From: Combretum micranthum
Lineage: Eukaryota; Streptophyta; Magnoliopsida; Myrtales; Combretaceae
NCBI GenBank assembly: GCA_024138025.1
Contig: JAMXBD010000964.1
Span: 1-64,000 of the forward strand
DNA length: 64,000 nt
Direction of reading: 5' to 3'
In this document: piece after piece, positions 1-12,179 of the stretch
How the letters are laid out: every line of letters begins with the position of its first letter
How positions within the stretch are numbered: position 1 is the first letter of the stretch
Program-made: the position numbers and the translations under genes
The notes under the pieces: generated by a model
Seen by the model: the letters and a program-made list of their open reading frames with translations, nothing else
Database searches by the model: none
What the model was told of the DNA's origin: nothing

Positions 1-1925
1 ATTAAACAAAAAAAATTTATTTTTATTAATGTATGAAATTTATAATTCTATTATCAAAACAACACGTAGCTTCAATCATGGTGACAAGTCTAATGCTATA
101 GCTTAGAGTAGGATAGCTCTTGATGACATTGAATTTTTCCTCATTATACGTTTTCTTTAATGATATCCTCTAAAGTAATTTGTTGAGGGAGTGCAAACCA
201 TAACTTAGTTGAGGGAATATTTCTCGTTATTATGTCATAGATAAAGAAAGTAAAACAATTATCAATCTCTTATTGGAAGGGTATGGACTTAAATTTAATT
301 AGGGAGTTAATGCGGAATTGGATTATATTTATTGATGGTAGCTTTTTGTCTAAAGTGTCTAAGGTAATTTAGACCAATTGACCAATGTGAAAATATTATA
401 TTTTTCATTTTCCATTTTCCACTTATTCAATGTGCAAGGAAGTTCACCATAATAATAAAAGATAGCTTGTATATGTCTAAAATGCCTAAGGTAGTTTAGA
501 CTTATTACCATATTCCATATATATGTTAGTTAGGACGCTCCTTACTACCTAATGTAGAACTATTATATATTCCATTTTCCAATCACAATCCTATGTTATT
601 CGTAAACAAGTATATATAATGCAACATTGTGCAATGTTCCTGTAAGTAGCTCGAAGTTAATAAGATGTAAGTACCCTCTTAGATGTGTTTTACACTTTAA
701 ATTTGAGTGCCTTTATCCACACCCAACTCATGTTTTGAGAGTATAGTATTCATAATATGCCAAAACAAAATTGTTCTACGTATTTCATCTTTGCTACTTG
801 TCATCACCTAGTAGACTCAATATATTAAACCAAAACAAAGAAAATGCAGCTAAAAACTTCATGTTATTACATAATTTGTGACAGGTTCGAATCTTGACAA
901 TATATATAATAGATGAAGAGTGACGTGCATGATTTTTTAACCAAAACCAACAAGTGACCTCCTAATAGATCGGTGGTGAAGGTGCTTGAAACCCTATGGA
1001 TTGCATTTTATTAGCAGCCGGTCATGGCGGTGGCCGTCTAATGGCTGCTCTAAGGATCCGACTCCTAATGTCTGGATGAGTTTTCTCTCTTAAGATATGG
1101 GCTTTATTTCCTGAAATCAACTTTCTCGAGAAAATTCCTTCTTCACGAAAATGCATTGATGTCTTCTCATCCGAACCTTTTAAACCATAACATGTAACAT
1201 ATACCAAGTATCCAAAGTAACGGATTATATTTTAAATGTCGAACACATTTACCTAGAATAAAATGTCATTTGATTAATTATTTGGCCACATGAGACTTCA
1301 ACAGAATTTGCTGGAATAATATTCAAGATAAAACAAACTACCACGATGGCTGACAATAACAATTTAGGCGGACAATAAAGTCTCCTTCATTGTTAATTTG
1401 ATTTCTTTTCGTAATGCATGGGAAAGGGGGTGAAGAAAGAAAATATATAGTGGGCTGTAATTATATTAAATCTGTTAGTACAAGTTGCAGTATTTTAAGA
1501 ACACTGTCAAATTATTGGTCGACATCAATTGATTTTCAGAATTTTAATTAAAGCTTGACTTCAGTATATTATGTCTATATCTTTTTCGAAGAGGACATTG
1601 TATGATTACAAACTTATATAAATAAAAATTTATACCCATAAAAATATCAATACAAAATCACGTCCTATTGGATACGATTTTTGTATTTGTATATAACTTA
1701 AACATACTAGGTACATTTATGTAGATTCATGAATCGTATGTGATACATATAATGCATGTATATTCATCAGTCATGCTTTTTACATGTAATTAAAGTAATT
1801 CAAGTATATGCACAAATCACATGTATTAGATGAGATTCATTAAGGAAAACATAGAATTGCTTTTTTTAGATGTGATTTAGGATTGTAAAAATTCTTTTAA
1901 ACTGCATCTTGTACAAGTGATTCTT

Positions 1926-1962
<37 letters not shown>

Positions 1963-2669
1963 CACATAATATACAAGTAATTTTTCGTCGGTATTTTAAT
2001 AATTATTTTTATGTAATTTATTTTTATATAATATTTTAGAAATTAATTTACTCGTGTTTCACCTCTTTTCCAAATGTGCATTACTTTTTATAACAATGAG
2101 ATTATTACTATTTTTATATATTTGAAAATTATGAAAAGGTGTATAGATATATAAAGTTTAGGCTCCTTTAAATGTCACGACGGCCTTGACTATTGCGTCG
2201 CCAAAACCTACTCATGTAGCAGCTTTCAAATAAGCGTCGGTGCTATCATCGCGAGGATTTGATCAATTTAGGAATGCACTTTTGACTCCTTTGTTTGTGC
2301 ATATTTATTTGTCATAAATTTTCCAAAAAAGAAGAATGAAAAAATTGATCGATCTTGCTAGATCTTCTAATAGGAAAAATAGAAAAGCTTTTTCCGACTA
2401 TTGACAATTATCCCTATATTTTAGAAATAAAATCATATGTGAACATTACCCTAAACTATTATATATATATATATCATAAACAATACCACGTGTATTTGGA
2501 TGGTGAGATGATGTTTCCAAGTTAACATATATATTTATTTATATTTTCTCTTAAGGTTTTCATGTTGCTTATACTGATATTAACAACATAGATATAAGGT
2601 TGTAGCATTGCTCCACATATATCAATAATTTCGGTAAGATTATACAGTCAAATATAGTACAAAACTTTA
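1..2669. other. Non-genic AT-rich sequence
   Basis: No convincing coding region, RNA gene or transposon terminus is visible. A (TA)n microsatellite lies at about 1927-1958 and a shorter TA run near 2460. Open frames here are short and show no recognisable motif. Confidence 0.6.
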
Positions 2670-2677
2670 CTTGTACA

Positions 2678-3030
2678 TATCCCAACGCAAGTTGGTCGGA
2701 CTCGTGATCCAACCCATCAGATTCGGGTCCAAAAATAAGAGACCCAAAACCACTCCGGGAAGAGGGATGGGGCAGGTCTACCTATTGAAACGTCGGGTTC
2801 AGGACAAGCCTAACCCATCCCATTTAATTTTTTTTTATTATTTTTCATGATGAAATCGTGTGGACTCGCTAAATCCAGGTGGACCTGCTGAATCCAGGTG
2901 GACCCGCCTTGGACTCGACGGGTCCGCTTCGTGGGAAAGATTCCCCCTGACTGGGTTGAGTCCACACGGGTCAAATCATGTGCCAGGCCGGATTAGGTCT
3001 TGGCTCAGACCCAACCTGAAGGCATGTTTA
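2678..3030. mobile_element. hAT-like non-autonomous element (MITE)
   Basis: A GC-rich island of about 353 bp full of GGGTCC/GGACCC-type words stands out from the AT-rich surroundings. It is bounded by near-identical 8-bp flanks, CTTGTACA on the left (2670-2677) and CTTGTATA on the right (3031-3038). The right end read inward begins TAAACATGCC, like the right end of the hAT-like element at 13876-14766; the left end is more degraded. 8-bp target duplications and TA-starting ends are typical of hAT elements. It has no coding capacity. The 69-codon open frame inside is a by-product of the GC content. Confidence 0.5.
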
Positions 3031-3157
3031 CTTGTATATGTAGGCACAATCATTGAAATTTCCATTTGAACGAAATTTATATAAAAGAGGATAACAATGA
3101 AATACGAAACGCATGTGATGATGTTAAAGAAAATAAGAATGAAAAAAAATATTGAAA

Positions 3158-4668
3158 TGTAAAGACCCGGACTCACCTCGATATTTAAAATAGGTAAATC
3201 TAAATCTCCAACCACATATAACTTGCAGTCTTATATTTAAAGATTGTTTACCAGGATCAATTTGGATATTTGATTACATAAATCTCTTATAAGAACAAAT
3301 TTTAAGAACTATCAACTCTTAAAACTTTTTAGAAAAACATAACATTTACATCATATTTACATATAAGATATAGATCCACTACAAACATATATACAATAGA
3401 TAATACAGACAAAGGCTTATTAACAAGCCATAAGCAAAATACATAAGTTTCACAAAAACTATCATAGCTATTACATATGTCTTTCAAACTATGCTATTAC
3501 AAAAGATCTACCAAGGTCATTGTCACATCTAATCCTCCCAGTCATCTAGGAAATTCTCAAAATCCGTTCCATACCCCATACTGGTGTAGAATTCATCACT
3601 AGCATCAACACTTAAAATATGAAATAATGAGCCAAAGACCCAATACACAAGTAACAAAAACAAATACGAATGGCACACAAGCTTAAACAATATGCAAATG
3701 CCGCAACCATTAAGTTATTAGGGAATCTTTAATTAGTCAAACAACATTAGAGTATTCAAACTCTGGACAACAAGGATATTCTGGGGTCCTAAGTAACGAT
3801 CTCGATACTCAGGGAGCTGATATAAGTTGTTCAGAGACTTATATCTTCTAGATGATATATACATAAATAAGAAAGTAGCTTCCTCTAGGGTTTTCATCCG
3901 TTTTACAACTTTACTTAACTTAATCCATAACATCATCTAATTCAATTGTTTACATAAACATTGAATTAAATCATATTACTTCTCTTTAAGATCAAGCAAA
4001 TATTATACCGATACCAATAACCTATTAACTACTTGCCTTGCCACTTGTAAAAGTCTTATCATAAAGATAGGGGTAGCCTAAGTGCCTAAACTACTATGCC
4101 CCCAATCTGAGTAGGGTACCGCTCCTCGAACCAGATTCAACAGCATAATTGACAATCAATTGAAACAATTTAAGTTTTATCTTAAATTAAAATAAATTTA
4201 GTCATGATTATCCTAGGCAAGAAATCAAACACATTACTGTGTACCTGAGTCAAATCGAGAATCAAAGGTGGTGATCAACTGAGGATCTATCACTATTACA
4301 AGAAATTTCAACTCATATCAACACTATTAATCCTAAACTAAATATAAAATACAATTAACTTTAAGCTTTGGATCAAGAAACTCAAATACATTCTATACAA
4401 GATTATATCATAATATTTATACATCAAAGTAACTCATACAAACTCATAAATCATCATAAGACAAATTAACAAGCTAAAGGAATGGTTTGAAGAAGTTTTG
4501 AAAATCGAAAACTGTAGAGGATATGCCGGCCTCAAACGCCAGCGATATTAAGGCGGTTTAGTCTGCATTAAAAATTCTATGCTTACCATTATTGGCAGCG
4601 TTAACCAAAACGCCGACAATATTGTGGTCTATACCAGCGGCATTAAGTCGGTATAAACTGCAAATAGG
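3158..4668 (-). mobile_element. Truncated LTR, family B, minus strand
   Basis: The block begins on the plus strand with TGTAAAGACCCGG, which read on the minus strand is an LTR 3' end finishing in CA. Read in that direction, 3600-3720 closely resembles plus-strand 34020-34160, with the same order of words around an AACTTAATGGTTG segment and a GGCTCA segment, so both belong to one LTR family. A GC-rich module lies at 4515-4662. The LTR is cut near 4668, where a gypsy integrase relic begins. No coding content is recognised. Confidence 0.55.
4290..4310 (+). repeat. Possible degenerate CACTA-type terminus
   Basis: The stretch CACTATTACAAGAAATTTC resembles the terminal inverted repeat of CACTA (En/Spm) elements. 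No partner end was found within reach, so this is a weak, single-ended call. Confidence 0.25.
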
Positions 4669-4670
4669 TC

Positions 4671-5295
4671 TCCATACACCTATTCACCACCTCGCTCTGG
4701 CCATCTGTTTGTGGGTGGTGAGCTATAGATAGATTGAACTCAACTCCTTGGGCACGAAAGAATTCCTGCTAAAATGAGCTAGTAAAGACCAGATCTCAGT
4801 CGTAAGTAATGGTATTTGGCATTCCATGTAGCTTATAGACATAGTCAAGGTAGTGTTGAGCCACTTGAGGTGCTTTGTAGGGATAAGTCATTGCAATGAA
4901 GTGGCTATATTTGCTTAGTCGATCCACTACTACCATCACCACATCTTTGCCATTAAAGCTTGGTAAACCCTCAATGAAATCCATACTCACTTCTTACCAA
5001 CACTCTTCAGGGACGTTAAGGGTTGTAGAAGGCCTGGTGAAGCTACATTTTCAGGTTTGAACCTTTGGCAAATATCACATTCTCTAACCCACTGTCGCAC
5101 CTCCTTTTCCAATTTGGGCCAGTAAAAAGCACTGGCTATCCTCTAATATGTTGCTTGGACGCCCGAATGTCCCCCAGAGGACCCCCATGATAGTACTATA
5201 ACAGCTTAGCCATAAGTTCTTGGGAAGGTCCTATCACCACTTTTCCCTTCCTCCTTAAGACCTCCTGTTCCCAAGTGTATTTTCCCACAATCTGC
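4671..5295 (-). pseudogene. Ty3/gypsy integrase relic
   Basis: Minus-strand remnant of a gypsy polyprotein. Reading leftwards from about 5290 it shows a WEQEVLRRKGK-type stretch, the second half of the integrase zinc finger (ECDICQRFKPEN, 5040-5100), a PGLLQPL linker and, after a frameshift near 4990, the start of the DDE core (MSMDFIEGLP, then VVVDRLSKYSHFIA and LDYVYKLHGMP, 4796-4990). Integrase inserts element cDNA into chromosomes. Neither the second catalytic Asp nor the Glu is present because the fragment is cut on the left by LTR sequence. On the right it is cut by another LTR end at 5296. It cannot be functional. Confidence 0.8.
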
Positions 5296-6273
5296 TATCA
5301 CGCCCCGAAGGTTACCCTAAACATGGCAGTCCACCGTACACAATATTAAAGCCTAAGAATGACCACCTCAGTCACGCGAAGGCTTCCATACTATGTACAA
5401 GGTGTCTAATACATGAAGGAAACACATCGGAGTGATACATTTTATGTTGATATAACTTGAGTAACAATGTAAAGGAATTTCAATTTACTATACTTCAAAT
5501 GCAAAACATTATACTTCAATTACATTCATCAAAGATTCCACTACATAAAACTATTACAAGGCAAATCATAAAACCTAGCTAATAACTTCAAGCATTCTTA
5601 TTCCTTGCCAGAATCTTGAAGTCATTCTCGGCTCTAACCATCTTAGTCCCCACTTAGCACTCTTGACATAACCTATTCATTTAAACATCTATTGCGATAT
5701 AAGCTACACTAGCTTAGTGAGTAAGAACTTCCAAGATTATATTTATAACACATCATACAATCAAGTGATTAGTCAGACAAGTGATATGCATCAAACACGT
5801 GAATTCAATAAACATATGACCAGCTAGAAATCATATGTGGATGGACTTGCGCCCTCCATCCCAGGCTAGCAGATTAACGAATCCTGCGGTACGAATCGTG
5901 CCCGTTTCAGCTTACGGGCAACTTTGAACTATAAATTCTTTTAAGGAAAACTATTAACCAACAAATGCTAATGCTCCATCCCCATCGTGATATGAATGAG
6001 TTCAATTTCATCTTCAATTCTGAATAATCAATTATACCAATTCTTTTAAGTGATCAATCAATGATCATAGACAGTCAATTCTAATTCATCTATACAAGCA
6101 ATAGTTAATCACCCAGCTTCGATATTCTTATATGCCATTTCTCACATCAATAATAAGCATACATAGTCCCCATTCATCCCCATCATGCATATCCGTTTTA
6201 ACTTTACTAAATATCTAGTGCAACTATTATTACAATCACATACAATAAATGAAATCGGAAGTAATACTCACTC
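5296..6273 (-). mobile_element. Older family A-type LTR fragment, outer host of nested insertion
   Basis: Starts on the plus strand with TATCACGCCCCGAAGG, a decayed form of the TGTCACGCCCC end seen at 6274 and of the reverse complement of the family A LTR end near 54720-54738. The two copies align along their first hundred bases or so. The LTR is interrupted at 6273 by the solo LTR 6274-11408. It resumes at 11409 and can be followed to about 11520, where a conserved AAAGAAATACCC word matches the equivalent position near 7465 of the inserted copy. Confidence 0.7.
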
Positions 6274-8708
6274 TGTCACGCCCCAACGGGTACCCTAAAC
6301 GTGATAGCCCACTGTACGCAAGATTAAAACTTAAGAATGACTACCTCAGTCACTCAAAAGCTTCCATATCAGTGCAAGGCGTACATTCACATCAAAGGGA
6401 GACCGGTGAAGTAATGCATTTTAAGATATTGGCAGCGGAACATACAAAATAACACTTAATATAATTCATAGAAACATAAAGTCTTACAACTTCTAAGGGG
6501 CATTCCCCCAATAAATTCATAACAACATGATTCCACTAAAGATAAAATAACTAAATCTAGAAGATTTTAAAAGAAATCTACTCTATAACTTCAAAATAGA
6601 ATTCCTCCAAAAGCTTCTCAAAATAAGGATTCTACCCAGTGGATCAAGGTGGTCTCGGGTGCAAAAGATAATCCTGCAATATCAAGAGTCTATAGGAGTA
6701 TAAGCATAACTAGCTTAGTGAGGTATTCCTTACGCAAAAGTACTCATAACAGGCAATCAACCAAGTTTATTAATTCAAGCATATGAAATGCAATAACTAT
6801 ATGATCAAACATTATATATGACTATCCGGTTTCGTATGTGTGATGGATTTATCCCTCCATCGGTGGTTAGGGAACGCTTTGAACTGAGTCTCAAATGACC
6901 TTTTTAAAGTTGCGTGCGTCTTGGGTTTCCAACGAACCGTACTATTAGTTCCCGGACTTTCCATACCCAAAGCGATCGATCTAGCTTGGCTACAACTTGA
7001 GACCATATTTTCCAAACGTCCTAAACTCTCAAGGTTGTAGCAAGGCAACTTACCTTTCCGGTCCCACGCTAAGGAGTAGTAACAGAATTTCGAAATGATA
7101 TTCTAAGTGATATGCATGAGCATTTTATTATATGGGGATTTCAATATGACATTAAATCATTTAAAGCAATCAAACACTATTTACACACATAATAATACAT
7201 ACAAGGAAACATTTATATCAATCACAAATCGGATTCCGATATACTTATTGTTCATTGATCGCACATAACGATTCACATACATAATTCCCATAATTTCCCA
7301 CACGCACATCAATTTTATCTTTCCCTAACATCTAGTGCTCTATTCTACAAGCACATGCGCGAATACATAAGCGTAAAGGAAACTCACTCTGCATAGCGTT
7401 CTTCTAGGAGTCGAAGTAATCCTCGGGGAAGAGAAGATCTTGGTCCTCGACACCGAAACAAAAGAAATACCCGACATGAGTATTTCATCCAAGATTTATT
7501 CAAATTCTATAGTTCTACCTTATTGAATTCGTAAAAATCGTATGAATGGAAATCCCAACTTAAAATGGCCATAACTTCTCATTTTAACTCGGAATTTCTC
7601 ATATTATATACCGATTTCTACCTACTCGAAAACATCTATCTATTTGTAAGGTTATTTTCATCAAAAGAAGTCATTTGGGTCTTGGAATAGTAGCGTACAG
7701 ATTTGATACGAAAATTCCAATTTCAAAACTTAAGTTTTCAAACTTTCTTCATTCAAGGACTTTTGTACAAAAATATAGACATATTATATGGTTGAAAAAT
7801 CCCTTGAATACATATATATATACTCAGACCATATGCATGAATTTAGTGGTGTTGTCTCAACAATGATCTTGTAAAATAATGTGTCTTAAAAGTGAGATAA
7901 GCTTAAGACTTGAAAAGAAATTAGTTTTGTTTTGAAAAATTTCCTAAATTATTATAAGTGAGTATTTCCTTCTTTAACTCCATTCTTAGTTATAATTAAA
8001 TTTTCAAAAAGAAATTTTCATCTTTTAAGATTCCCATAACTTTATTTCTAGTGATTTGGAAAACATAGTTTTTCTAAATATTTCATGGTTATATGTTCTA
8101 AAGTTTTTCTAAAGTTTTGATTCGCTTTAAAAGAATAATATCAATAATTTTATAAGTTATTTATTATTTTTATTTCCTAAGTAAAGCTTATCGTTAGAAA
8201 TGTTATTCTTTAATAATTTTGTCAAACTTATCTAAACCTTAATATATTGATGAAAACTTTACATATGAGTTTAAGAAAACCTTTGTTTAAACAAAGAATT
8301 AAGTTTAAAGAATTTTTCTTTATTTTATTGGTTTAAAAGAGAGTTTGATAACTTTATTTTTATTGATAAAATACCATATAGTATTATTACTAAAACTTGA
8401 ACTAATCTTATCTAATTTTAGAAAGTATTTATTAAGATGAAACTTTAAGTCTTTATGAAAATAATTCCTTATGTGACAAAATTTATTTTTAAAGAAAGTT
8501 CTTTATTTTATTATTTAAGAAAGCTTATTTTTATTATGGTTGAGACAATAACAACATGTTCATACATGAATGAGAATATGTAACTATGAGAAATATAATA
8601 AAAACAACATAAATAAGATAAATTATATAAGAGCATAAAAGTCAAGTCAAGTATTGGGAACCTTAGCTTCATCAAGGTATCCCGGGACTAAGAATAGACT
8701 AGTCCTCA

Positions 8709-8752
8709 AAAGAAAAGAAAAGAAAAGAAAAGCAAAGCAAAGAAAGAAAATT
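8709..8752. repeat. (AAAAG)n-like purine microsatellite
   Basis: Repeats of AAAAG/AAAGC units run for about 40 bp on the plus strand, just left of the nested solo LTR insertion site. Confidence 0.8.
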
Positions 8753-8769
8753 ATTTTGACTTGATATGG

Positions 8770-10198
8770 TGATAAGTACAAAATACCCTAATTATTCACA
8801 TGTCTTTAGTATGATATTATAGTGATTTTTATGTGAATAATTGTAGAAAAGGATACTGATTTGAGTAATATGTTAATTTCAGGATTAAGAGGAGATAATA
8901 AGCATTATGGAGATGTTTTGATGAATTACAACAAGTTTTGATGAAGAAAGTGCAAAGTGAAGAATTTCATTATACATGAGATTTCAACACAAGCTGTGTT
9001 GAATGCTGGTGTTGGCTTTGGAAAATGTACATCAAGCTATTGTGAAGAACATGAGGACGCAACACGAGCCATGTTGGATGCTTATATTAGAGATAAGAAA
9101 TGGACAGAATGTTTTATGGAACGTACACGACTTCGCAACACAGGTTGTGATCGGGCTTGTGTAGGACTCCAATTCGTGACAAATTCAAGGAAATCGTTGA
9201 AATGGGAAGCAACACGGCCCCGAACACGTCCAGTGTAGAATGCCCATGTAGAAGACAAATCCATTTTCTTATAAATATATCCAACCACTCTTTGTTTAGA
9301 ATAGACAGAATGGAGAAGAAGAAACTCTAGGAGAAAAGACGTGCGAGAAGAAGAGGAACTCCTAATAATTTTCCATCACAAGACTTGTTGGTTAAAGGGT
9401 GTAATCATCATGTTTTATGTTTATTCTTCCATGGTTTATATTTGTAATTATTTTACAATGGAATCTTAGATCTATATGCCTTAGATTTTGAGAATCCCTA
9501 ACCCTAATGTGGATTGAATTGATTTGTTGAATGAAGTTCTTGTTCTTGAATCTATTCATGTTGCTTGATTGTCTTAATCTAGTATATGCGCAATATTAGG
9601 TTATTGTATGATTCTTGTTAATTGAATCGACGGATTGATTAATAGGAAAGATCTAGCATGAGTAGAAGGATTTGAATGTAAATCTAGAGATAGATTACAT
9701 GAATCTTTTGCATCAAGAATTTATCTTTATGAGGAATTGTGATCATTAATGCAACCTTTATATGCATCTAGTGAGGAAGAGATTTCCATTAGACATATAG
9801 GGTTAGGATTTAATTATCTCGAGAGAGAGGTTAATGAAATTAGGGTTCCTGCAATTCAAGAACACGTGCTGCATTGACGAATGTTATTAATAAGATTGAT
9901 AAGGTTAGTGGTGTATCAAGGTCTAGGGTATTGTTTTGTGATTGTTGAATTATTAAGGTTGTGAATACACGTTGATTGCGAATTAATTAGTTAATTAGTA
10001 AATCATAGTTCTTAGTAATAGTGGTTTTTAATTAGGATTGCTAAATAGTGGAAAACCGGTTAATTCTAATAATTGTCTCAAAGATCCTTGTGGACGATAT
10101 CTGTTTGACCCTATACAACTATAGATAGGTACACTGCTTAACTAGGTCGTAGGAGTTAATTGGAATTATAAATTTAAGGGTTGATATGATCTACATCA
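8770..10198 (+). mobile_element. Solo LTR, family E, nested in solo LTR
   Basis: Begins TGATAAGTACAAAATACCC and ends GATCTACATCA, with perfect 5-bp duplications TATGG at 8765-8769 and 10199-10203. The last 120 bp (ATCCTTGTGGACGATATC, then a TAGGTACACTGC segment) resemble the 3' ends of plant gypsy LTRs. A TATA box lies at 9270-9280 with a purine-rich leader after it. A 93-codon open frame at 8957-9238 has no recognised domain and lies in the promoter-proximal part, so I treat it as chance. The insertion is younger than the LTR it interrupts. Confidence 0.85.
9270..9280 (+). promoter_or_regulatory. LTR TATA box
   Basis: TATAAATATAT about 500 bp into the family E LTR, followed by a purine-rich leader. 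This is the usual arrangement of an LTR promoter. Confidence 0.55.
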
Positions 10199-10709
10199 TA
10201 TGGACAAGTCTAAGACTAAAAAGACTAGTCTTAATAACAACATGAAATAAATAAATTGCATAACTGGAAAGTAAATAAATAACAAATGAGCTTATATGCT
10301 CTAAATAAATATATATACATAATATACATAATACTTTATATAAGTTAGATTAAAAACAAGAATAATAACAATAATAACAACCACATATTAGTAACATAAA
10401 GAAAATAAGAACAAGAACATGAACATGAACAAAAACAAAACATGAATATATTGTTGCTTCTTTAACTCTCATGAGTCTTAAAAAACATACACTAAACTCA
10501 TGTTAAGTTGTATGAACATGATGAGTATATGAAAGAAACTTTTACCTAAGGTTATGTATTTGTTGAAGAAGAAAAGAATGGATTGTAGTAATATGTCGAA
10601 ATGGGTTTTCAAAGAGAAAAGAGAGATTTTGGAAGAGGAACTTTATGAAGTAATTTTGGGAGAGTTTTAGTAGGAAATAAGTTGTGTGAAAGATTGAAAG
10701 AGGAAGGGA

Positions 10710-10717
10710 TATTTATA
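10710..10717 (-). promoter_or_regulatory. LTR TATA box, minus strand
   Basis: TATAAATA on the minus strand inside the solo LTR 6274-11408, about 690 bp from its 5' end, preceding a pyrimidine-rich leader. Confidence 0.5.
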
Positions 10718-11408
10718 GATTTTTGGAGTGGAAATTAGATGTAATTAAATAAAATGGAAAAGAAAATAAATTAAGATGGAAGAGGAGAGAGGGGGCGCCG
10801 GTTCTCTTAGTGTAGGGGGGAGAATTGATTTGTTTTGTAATAAAAGAAGTAATGTGTAAAGTGTGATGTGATTAAAGTTGTATAGGAAAGGTAAATTGTA
10901 AGGTATAGGTATGATAGTGTGTAAGAATAGAGTGTAAGAAAAAGTAGAGATAGATGAATAGTAATGAATAGTAGAAAAGTACTATGAATAGTAGACTAGA
11001 CAATTAAAATACCGGTAGTGAAGAAAATATGCGTAATTAAGCTATATCTGATATTTTTAGTTACCGAAAAATTCTAAAACGGATATTTTGAAATCTTTTA
11101 TTTTTACAAGTCTATTGGTGTTGTCGGAATATTTTCATTATCCGATGCACCAGGGTACGGTTTTCAAAAACTGATCCCGTTTGGATCCGAAAGACTTTAA
11201 AAAATTACGAATCTGATATTTTTAACTTTCCTATATTATTAAACCATAATCCACAATTATCTCAATTTTCGTTTTCTAGGTTTAAGAACATGTGATTGTC
11301 GGATCTAGATTCACTAGACTAAACGTAGAACTAGGTTAACTTTAGGATTTCGTTTTGACTTCCGGTTCTTAGGGTTTGCTTATATTATCGAAAAATCTAG
11401 GGCTTACA

Positions 11409-11520
11409 CACTCGGCCATTGGATCACCGGTCTCTTAGTACAAGTAATCTTGTGGTAAGGAATCGTCGATTTCGGGGTCACCTAAAAGAAAGAAATACCC
11501 TAATGAGTATTTCATCACTT
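11409..11520 (-). mobile_element. Right-hand remnant of older family A-type LTR
   Basis: Continuation of the LTR begun at 5296-6273, displaced by the inserted solo LTR. It starts with the CACTC duplication and ends near the TGAGTATTTCATC word that also occurs near 7480 in the inserted copy. Beyond about 11538 family C LTR sequence begins. Confidence 0.55.
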
Positions 11521-11692
11521 AACTAGTCAAACTATCTCAAGCTTATCCAACGCTAGCGACTTAGACAACCTACACTGGCAGCCTTTAAATATACTCTGGC
11601 TGCATTGAAGACGACTTTAAAATTTTGCTCTCGAAGGCCTCATACATCGGCTCTAGGCAAGCGGTGCGCTTCAGGAATGCTGGCAGCCTTAA

Positions 11693-11941
11693 TTAAATGC
11701 TGGTGGTGGTCGGTTCGACTAATCGACAAGGCCGACCTTTAAGGCAGCAACCTTTATCTCTATACTTCTTTGGCTGCTTCTTGGATGATTCCTTATCCAT
11801 GAATGAATTAGATATCTCATCTACATCATTCTCTCCTACTTGCAAAGAACTCGACCCCGAGTTCTCATTTGGATATAAAGGCACATCATCGGGATGGAAA
11901 AGAAACAAATTAGCAACGTTGAATGTCTTTGACATACCCAT
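11693..11941 (-). pseudogene. Family C polyprotein C-terminus
   Basis: Minus-strand frame with a GMSKTFNVANL stretch, then a FHPDDVPLYPNENS stretch and an acidic/lysine-rich tail ending SSKKQPKK. In plant gypsy elements this pattern follows the integrase core and binds or targets chromatin. A second diverged copy lies at 16863-17015. The frame continues into the GC-rich module rather than to a clear ancestral stop, so the true end is uncertain. Confidence 0.7.
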
Positions 11942-12179
11942 GCTGTCAGGAAGCCTAACTACTTATGCATTGTTATTAATCTCTCTCGCTATCTGATATG
12001 GACCATACTTTTGAGGCTGCAATTTATTATATTTCCCAATTGGAAATCGCTCCTTTTGCAAAAACACCATCACGTGGTCCTCTACTAAAATATGAGCTTC
12101 TTACGATGTTTATTGTTGTTATCTTGTACTTGGCATTAGATCATTCAATCCTTTCTCGTACTCAGATGTGTATTTTGCC

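Larger units (their letters stand above)
6274..11408 (-). mobile_element. Solo LTR, family A-type, minus strand
   Basis: Complete LTR in minus orientation. The plus strand starts TGTCACGCCCC and ends GGGCTTACA, so the minus strand reads TGTAAGCCCTAG at its start and ends in GGGGCGTGACA. Perfect 5-bp target duplications CACTC lie at 6269-6273 and 11409-11413. Removing the nested element at 8770-10198 leaves about 3.7 kb, close to the 3647-bp family A 5' LTR at 51092-54738, which it resembles at both ends. No internal region remains, so it is a product of LTR-LTR recombination. A TATA box for minus-strand transcription is at 10710-10717. Confidence 0.85.

Noticed and set aside
8957..9238. 93-codon open frame
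   Set aside because: Inside the solo LTR 8770-10198, upstream of its TATA box, with no recognisable protein features.
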